Assembly: GCA_022784805.1 (NCBI GenBank)
Contig: JALFYG010000232.1
Location: 1-9,117 of the forward strand
Reading direction: 5' to 3'
DNA from: Spirochaetales bacterium
GTDB lineage: Bacteria > Spirochaetota > Spirochaetia > Sphaerochaetales > Sphaerochaetaceae
Length of the DNA: 9,117 bases
Within the stretch, counting starts at the first letter, position 1. Each line of letters begins with the position of its first letter. The position numbers were made by a program, and so were the translations under genes. Below the pieces are notes generated by a model, which saw only the letters and a list, made by a program, of their open reading frames with translations, was not told the origin of the DNA and made no database searches. This document shows, piece by piece, positions 6,690-9,117 of the stretch.

Positions 6690-7112
6690 ATGAATACAAA
6701 GAAGGCACTTTGGGTCAAAAGACCAAAGAGTTATATTACCATTGATCTTCACTCTTTCTCTTGGAAAGAGGAGGGAGATAGCAGCGTTTACTGGACTGTC
6801 GGAGAAGAGGGGGAAGTCTCTTTAACTGTCACATATGATGACACTCTCTCCGTTGATTTTGTTCTTCTCCATACTCCAAACGACTATGTAAGATTTACCT
6901 CAAAAGGCATCGTCTCTTCTTTCTTTGGATTGAACTCTTTTATTCCTACACATTTCTTCGATTCCATTGTCATGAAGAAGACCAATGAAGCCCTCGCTTT
7001 TTATAATAATGACGAATTGATATATAAAATAGAGAACCCAGCTTTCCTGGGTTCTGCATCCTTTGGTATTGAAACTAAAGGTAAAGGCGAAGTCTCTATC
7101 AGAGTCTTCTGA
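6690..7112 (+). CDS. hypothetical protein, 140 aa, beta-rich
   Basis: I do not recognise this protein. It has no signal peptide, membrane segment or metal-binding motif. It alternates short hydrophobic and polar stretches, as all-beta proteins do: SYITIDL (14-20), EVSLTVTYD (42-50), SVDFVLLH (54-61), ALAFYNNDELIYKIE (101-115) and a final GKGEVSIRVF (131-140). The last part, where a modelled ligand-like strand is followed by a G-x-x-x-F-G turn and a closing E-V-x-I-x-V strand, vaguely recalls jelly-roll (concanavalin-like) folds; this is a guess. The ORF is taken as real because a good divergent promoter precedes it, base use matches its neighbours, and its stop codon abuts that of the convergent gene. 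The start lacks an SD. Confidence 0.65.
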   Translation: MNTKKALWVKRPKSYITIDLHSFSWKEEGDSSVYWTVGEEGEVSLTVTYDDTLSVDFVLLHTPNDYVRFTSKGIVSSFFGLNSFIPTHFFDSIVMKKTNEALAFYNNDELIYKIENPAFLGSASFGIETKGKGEVSIRVF

Positions 7113-7119
7113 TCAGAAG
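7106..7119. repeat. 14-bp perfect palindrome encoding two convergent stop codons
   Basis: CTTCTGATCAGAAG is a perfect palindrome centred between 7112 and 7113. Each half carries the last Phe codon (TTC) and the TGA stop of one gene, so the two convergent genes end stop against stop with no spacer. As RNA it folds as 5 bp around GATC; an alternative plus-strand hairpin is ATCAGA-GTCT-TCTGAT (7098-7113). Neither is followed by a clear T-run, so terminator function is doubtful. Confidence 0.6.
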
Positions 7120-7961
7120 TCTTTGACAACTGTCTCTGGCTTTGACTTTAACATCTCAGGGTGAGCCATGCAGTTCTTGAAGACTTTGAGAGAAGAAGCC
7201 CAATAGTAACCATCAACCGTTCTTTCGTCGATGTTTACGACAAAGTCGATTACTCTCTTCTTAAATGGCTCTCCATCCTCTGTGAAATCATAGACTATTC
7301 TCTTTGCACCGAATGCAATGAAGAGAGGACAGTTACCGAAGTTATATAAGTGATGCCTGATAGGAGGAATGTTGAGAGAAGCCATGCTTGTGATAAACAA
7401 AGAGCAATGGAATGGAGAAGCTTCTATCAAGAACTTAGGCAGCAGGCCAAAGTAATCGAGAGTCTTCAATAACCATACAACAAACTTTCTCACTAGTCCT
7501 GGGATATAACACAAAACCTTGGCGGTCTTATCTGTATCGTTTGGCTTCAAAGCTTCTTCGATGGATCTGTTTACTTCATTATATACTTGATAAATATCGT
7601 AGTCTGGCTGGAAGTGCATCTTGACAGTTGTATCTTCTCCATCAAGAGACATTTTTCTCTTGATTGTAAGGCTTACAGTAATATCATTTCTTCCCCAGAT
7701 CTTCTGTCCTCTTATATATCTATTGGTCCTGGGACGCTGGGACACCATACGGACATAGGAAGCCAAAATAACATGCATAACGCCGAAAGCATCTAAGCCT
7801 TCAGTTCTCATTTCCCTGATAAACTTTTCTGCAGGAGCCACATCAAAACAATCTGTAATTGTGTTCTGACTGTCGCTTCTTTCTACCATTACATAGGGCA
7901 TGAATGTTCCGAATGGTGTTACATCCTTTACCCTAAACCCTTCTTTCTGTTTCTTTGCCAT
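7113..7961 (-). CDS. stand-alone 2-oxoacid dehydrogenase E2/CAT-type acyltransferase-like protein
   Basis: The 282-aa protein resembles the catalytic domain of E2 dihydrolipoamide acyltransferases and chloramphenicol acetyltransferase. Support comes from the helix-strand order, FITSMASLN (189-197), which matches the TSxMGSLG strand, and the C-terminal VVNIDERTVDGYYWASSL (241-258), which aligns with the active-site DHRVVDG segment. It lacks the lipoyl and peripheral-subunit-binding domains, and no E1, E3 or lipoyl protein is adjacent, so it is not part of a normal dehydrogenase complex. Where E2 has the catalytic His, this protein has Glu246 (DERTVDG, 245-251), so classical acyl transfer is uncertain. 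A possibly amphipathic stretch (about 157-178) may face a membrane or partner. No SD lies upstream; a -10-like TAACAT ends 7 nt before the ATG. The role is unknown. Confidence 0.8.
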   Translation of the reverse strand: MAKKQKEGFRVKDVTPFGTFMPYVMVERSDSQNTITDCFDVAPAEKFIREMRTEGLDAFGVMHVILASYVRMVSQRPRTNRYIRGQKIWGRNDITVSLTIKRKMSLDGEDTTVKMHFQPDYDIYQVYNEVNRSIEEALKPNDTDKTAKVLCYIPGLVRKFVVWLLKTLDYFGLLPKFLIEASPFHCSLFITSMASLNIPPIRHHLYNFGNCPLFIAFGAKRIVYDFTEDGEPFKKRVIDFVVNIDERTVDGYYWASSLKVFKNCMAHPEMLKSKPETVVKDF

Positions 7962-7968
7962 GTTTTGT

Positions 7969-7996
7969 ATGTTACTACTTTTAGGTACATATTCAA
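7969..7996 (-). promoter_or_regulatory. candidate promoter of the E2-like gene
   Basis: Minus-strand TTGAAT (7996-7991, 4/6) and TAACAT (7974-7969, 4/6) are 16 nt apart, and the -10 ends 7 nt before the ATG at 7961. No SD is present in ACAAAAC. Both hexamers are modest and the flank is AT-rich, so chance is a real alternative. Confidence 0.4.
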
Positions 7997-8013
7997 ATTG
8001 TTTTGTACAATTT
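7995..8013. repeat. 7+7 bp inverted repeat at the -35 of the E2-like gene (candidate operator)
   Basis: AAATTGT (7995-8001) and ACAATTT (8007-8013) are perfect inverted arms around a 5-nt centre. The repeat overlaps the proposed -35 by 2 nt and lies directly upstream of it, a usual place for a repressor or activator dimer. It is seen directly; function is inferred. Confidence 0.4.
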
Positions 8014-8015
8014 TA

Positions 8016-8035
8016 AAATTAAAAACTTTTAATTT
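8016..8035. repeat. 9+9 bp AT-only inverted repeat
   Basis: AAATTAAAA (8016-8024) and TTTTAATTT (8027-8035) are perfect inverted arms with only AC between them. It overlaps the 12-bp palindrome AATTTTAAAATT (8009-8020). It could be a cruciform or a protein-binding site, or simply reflect low complexity. Confidence 0.35.
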
Positions 8036-8176
8036 ATTTATTACATTCTTATTTAGGAATAATATTTAATTATTTTATATTAATTTTTGTAAAATTCAAT
8101 TATTTCGCAATTCTATATTTTCATATTTTTTTATAGCAACGAATATTAATGGGGCTTTTATAGAAGAAAAACAAAA

Positions 8177-8185
8177 TGCTATCAT
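8177..8185 (+). promoter_or_regulatory. candidate glnS promoter (extended -10)
   Basis: TGC-TATCAT is an extended -10 with a 5/6 hexamer (8180-8185). The -35 position holds only T-rich sequence (around 8156-8162). It would start the mRNA near 8192 and give a leader of about 40 nt, with a weak hairpin (AATCC 8202-8206 with GGATT 8215-8219) before the SD. Confidence 0.4.
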
Positions 8186-8233
8186 TGGCTAGCAATTCTA
8201 AAATCCCTTTGGAAGGATTGAAGGAAGGTAAGC

Positions 8234-9117
8234 ATGGAAAACGAAAAGGAAACAAAACCCCTCAACTTCATTGAGAAGATTATTGAGGACGATTTAAGGG
8301 AAGGAAGAGTTCCAGACAACAAGATAGTAACTCGCTTTCCTCCGGAGCCAAACGGCTATCTCCACATCGGTCACATCAAGAGTATCTGCTTAAACTTCGG
8401 CTTGGCAGAAAAGTATCATGGTGTTTGTCACTTAAGATTGGATGACACAAACCCAGCCAAAGAAGATATGGAGTATATCAACTCCATTAAGGATGATATT
8501 CATTGGCTTGGCTTTGATTGGGGCGATAATGAATACTATGCCTCAGACTACTATGATCAGCTCTATGAAATCGCTTTGGATCTTATCAGAAAGGGCAAGG
8601 CTTACGTGGACTCTCTTTCTCCTGAAGAAATGAAGGAATATAGAGGAACACTTACAGAGCCAGGTAAGAATTCTCCAGATAGAGACAGATCTGTTGAAGA
8701 AAACATGGATCTCTTCTTGAGGATGAAGAATGGTGAGTTCCCAGAAGGCAAATATACTCTTAGAGCAAAGATAGATATGGCATCACCAAACATCAACATG
8801 CGTGATCCTGCTCTATATAGAATCAAGTATGCTGAGCATCCAAGAACAGGAAACAAGTGGTGCATCTATCCTATGTATGACTTCACTCATCCTATCTCAG
8901 ATGCTATTGAAGGTATTACACACTCTATCTGTACTCTTGAGTTCGAGGACCATAGACCTGCTTATGATTGGGCTACAAGTATTGATAACATCGAGCATAC
9001 TCCTCATCAGTATGAATTTGCTCGTCTTAACATTACATACTGCCTCATGAGTAAGCGTAGGCTCTTGTACTTGGTAAACAACAACTTCGTCTCTGGTTGG
9101 GACGACCCAAGAATGCC
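8234..9117 (+). CDS. glnS: glutaminyl-tRNA synthetase, N-terminal part (cut by right edge)
   Basis: GlnS charges tRNA-Gln directly with glutamine in the cytoplasm. The visible 294 residues (of roughly 550 in the family) run colinear with the E. coli enzyme as I recall it. RFPPEPNGYLHIGH (34-47) carries the class I HIGH box; LDDTNPAKED (69-78), YRGTL (136-140), GKNSPDRDRSVEEN (144-157), RAKIDMASP (177-185) and the CIYPMYDFTH tRNA/ATP pocket (210-219) follow. LMSKR (271-275) is the KMSKS equivalent, as VMSKR is in E. coli. The GlnS-type HIGH context and the very close match argue against the related GltX. The start has a strong SD, AGGAAGG (8222-8228), 5 nt upstream, unlike most genes here. The catalytic core is nearly complete and the anticodon-binding beta-barrels lie outside the window. 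Confidence 0.98.
   Translation, partial: MENEKETKPLNFIEKIIEDDLREGRVPDNKIVTRFPPEPNGYLHIGHIKSICLNFGLAEKYHGVCHLRLDDTNPAKEDMEYINSIKDDIHWLGFDWGDNEYYASDYYDQLYEIALDLIRKGKAYVDSLSPEEMKEYRGTLTEPGKNSPDRDRSVEENMDLFLRMKNGEFPEGKYTLRAKIDMASPNINMRDPALYRIKYAEHPRTGNKWCIYPMYDFTHPISDAIEGITHSICTLEFEDHRPAYDWATSIDNIEHTPHQYEFARLNITYCLMSKRRLLYLVNNNFVSGWDDPRM

Larger units (their letters stand above)
7962..8233. other. AT-rich intergenic region between two divergent genes
   Basis: This 272-bp gap has no supportable ORF. It is far more AT-rich than the rest of the window, especially 8010-8150, where A/T runs dominate. It holds the promoter-like elements of both flanking genes and the stacked inverted repeats described separately. 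A 9-bp direct repeat GCAATTCTA occurs at 8107-8115 and 8192-8200, possibly by chance. I see no riboswitch, tRNA or T-box. Confidence 0.7.

Noticed and set aside
8192..8233. T-box leader or tRNA-like structure before glnS
   Set aside because: The likely leader is about 40 nt with only a 5-bp hairpin and no T-box consensus.
1..9117. Mobile element, CRISPR array, toxin-antitoxin or defence system
   Set aside because: No transposase, integrase, regularly spaced direct repeats, or known defence or toxin motifs were seen; the genes are mostly housekeeping.

Overview
The window carries ordinary chromosomal bacterial genes at roughly 40% GC by eye, plus one very AT-rich intergenic stretch (7962-8233). 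It has no transposase, integrase, tRNA, rRNA or CRISPR array. UvrB and a membrane-anchored HtrA protease indicate a bacterium, and direct glutaminyl-tRNA synthesis (GlnS) narrows the options. The style of HtrA and UvrB reminds me of spirochaetes (Treponema/Sphaerochaeta-like), but that is a low-confidence impression that needs a database search.

Layout. Minus strand, 5099 down to 1: htrA, uvrB and a GNAT acetyltransferase overlap one another by 16 and 8 bp and form one operon. After a 108-bp promoter region come dapB and then dapA (cut by the left edge), two consecutive steps of diaminopimelate/lysine synthesis. Plus strand, 5180-5944: a SAM-dependent methyltransferase transcribed divergently from htrA. 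A 66-nt imperfect hairpin separates it from the convergent 6012-6626 gene, a shortened PfkB-type sugar-kinase relative without the catalytic end. That gene is divergent from an unrecognised 140-aa beta-rich protein (6690-7112), which meets, stop codon against stop codon, a stand-alone E2/CAT-type acyltransferase-like protein (7113-7961, minus). The AT-rich gap follows, then glnS (8234 onward, cut by the right edge).

The most interesting signal lies in the upstream regions. Genes inside operons (dapA, uvrB, GNAT) and glnS have good Shine-Dalgarno (SD) sequences at normal spacing. The six other genes, all likely first genes of transcripts, have no convincing SD. Instead each has a sigma70-like -10 hexamer ending 6 nt (five genes) or 7 nt (one gene) before an ATG, with a -35-like hexamer 16-18 nt further up. 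This geometry puts the transcription start on the A of the start codon, so leaderless mRNAs may be the rule here for promoter-proximal genes. The 6627-6689 gap packs two such promoters back to back with overlapping -35 boxes.

Other points worth checking are two enzyme-like proteins that appear to have lost catalytic residues (the PfkB-like protein and the E2-like protein, Glu in place of the catalytic His), a perfect palindrome in the dapB promoter region, and a 14-bp palindrome that encodes the ends of two convergent genes. I found no defence, toxin-antitoxin or mobile system.
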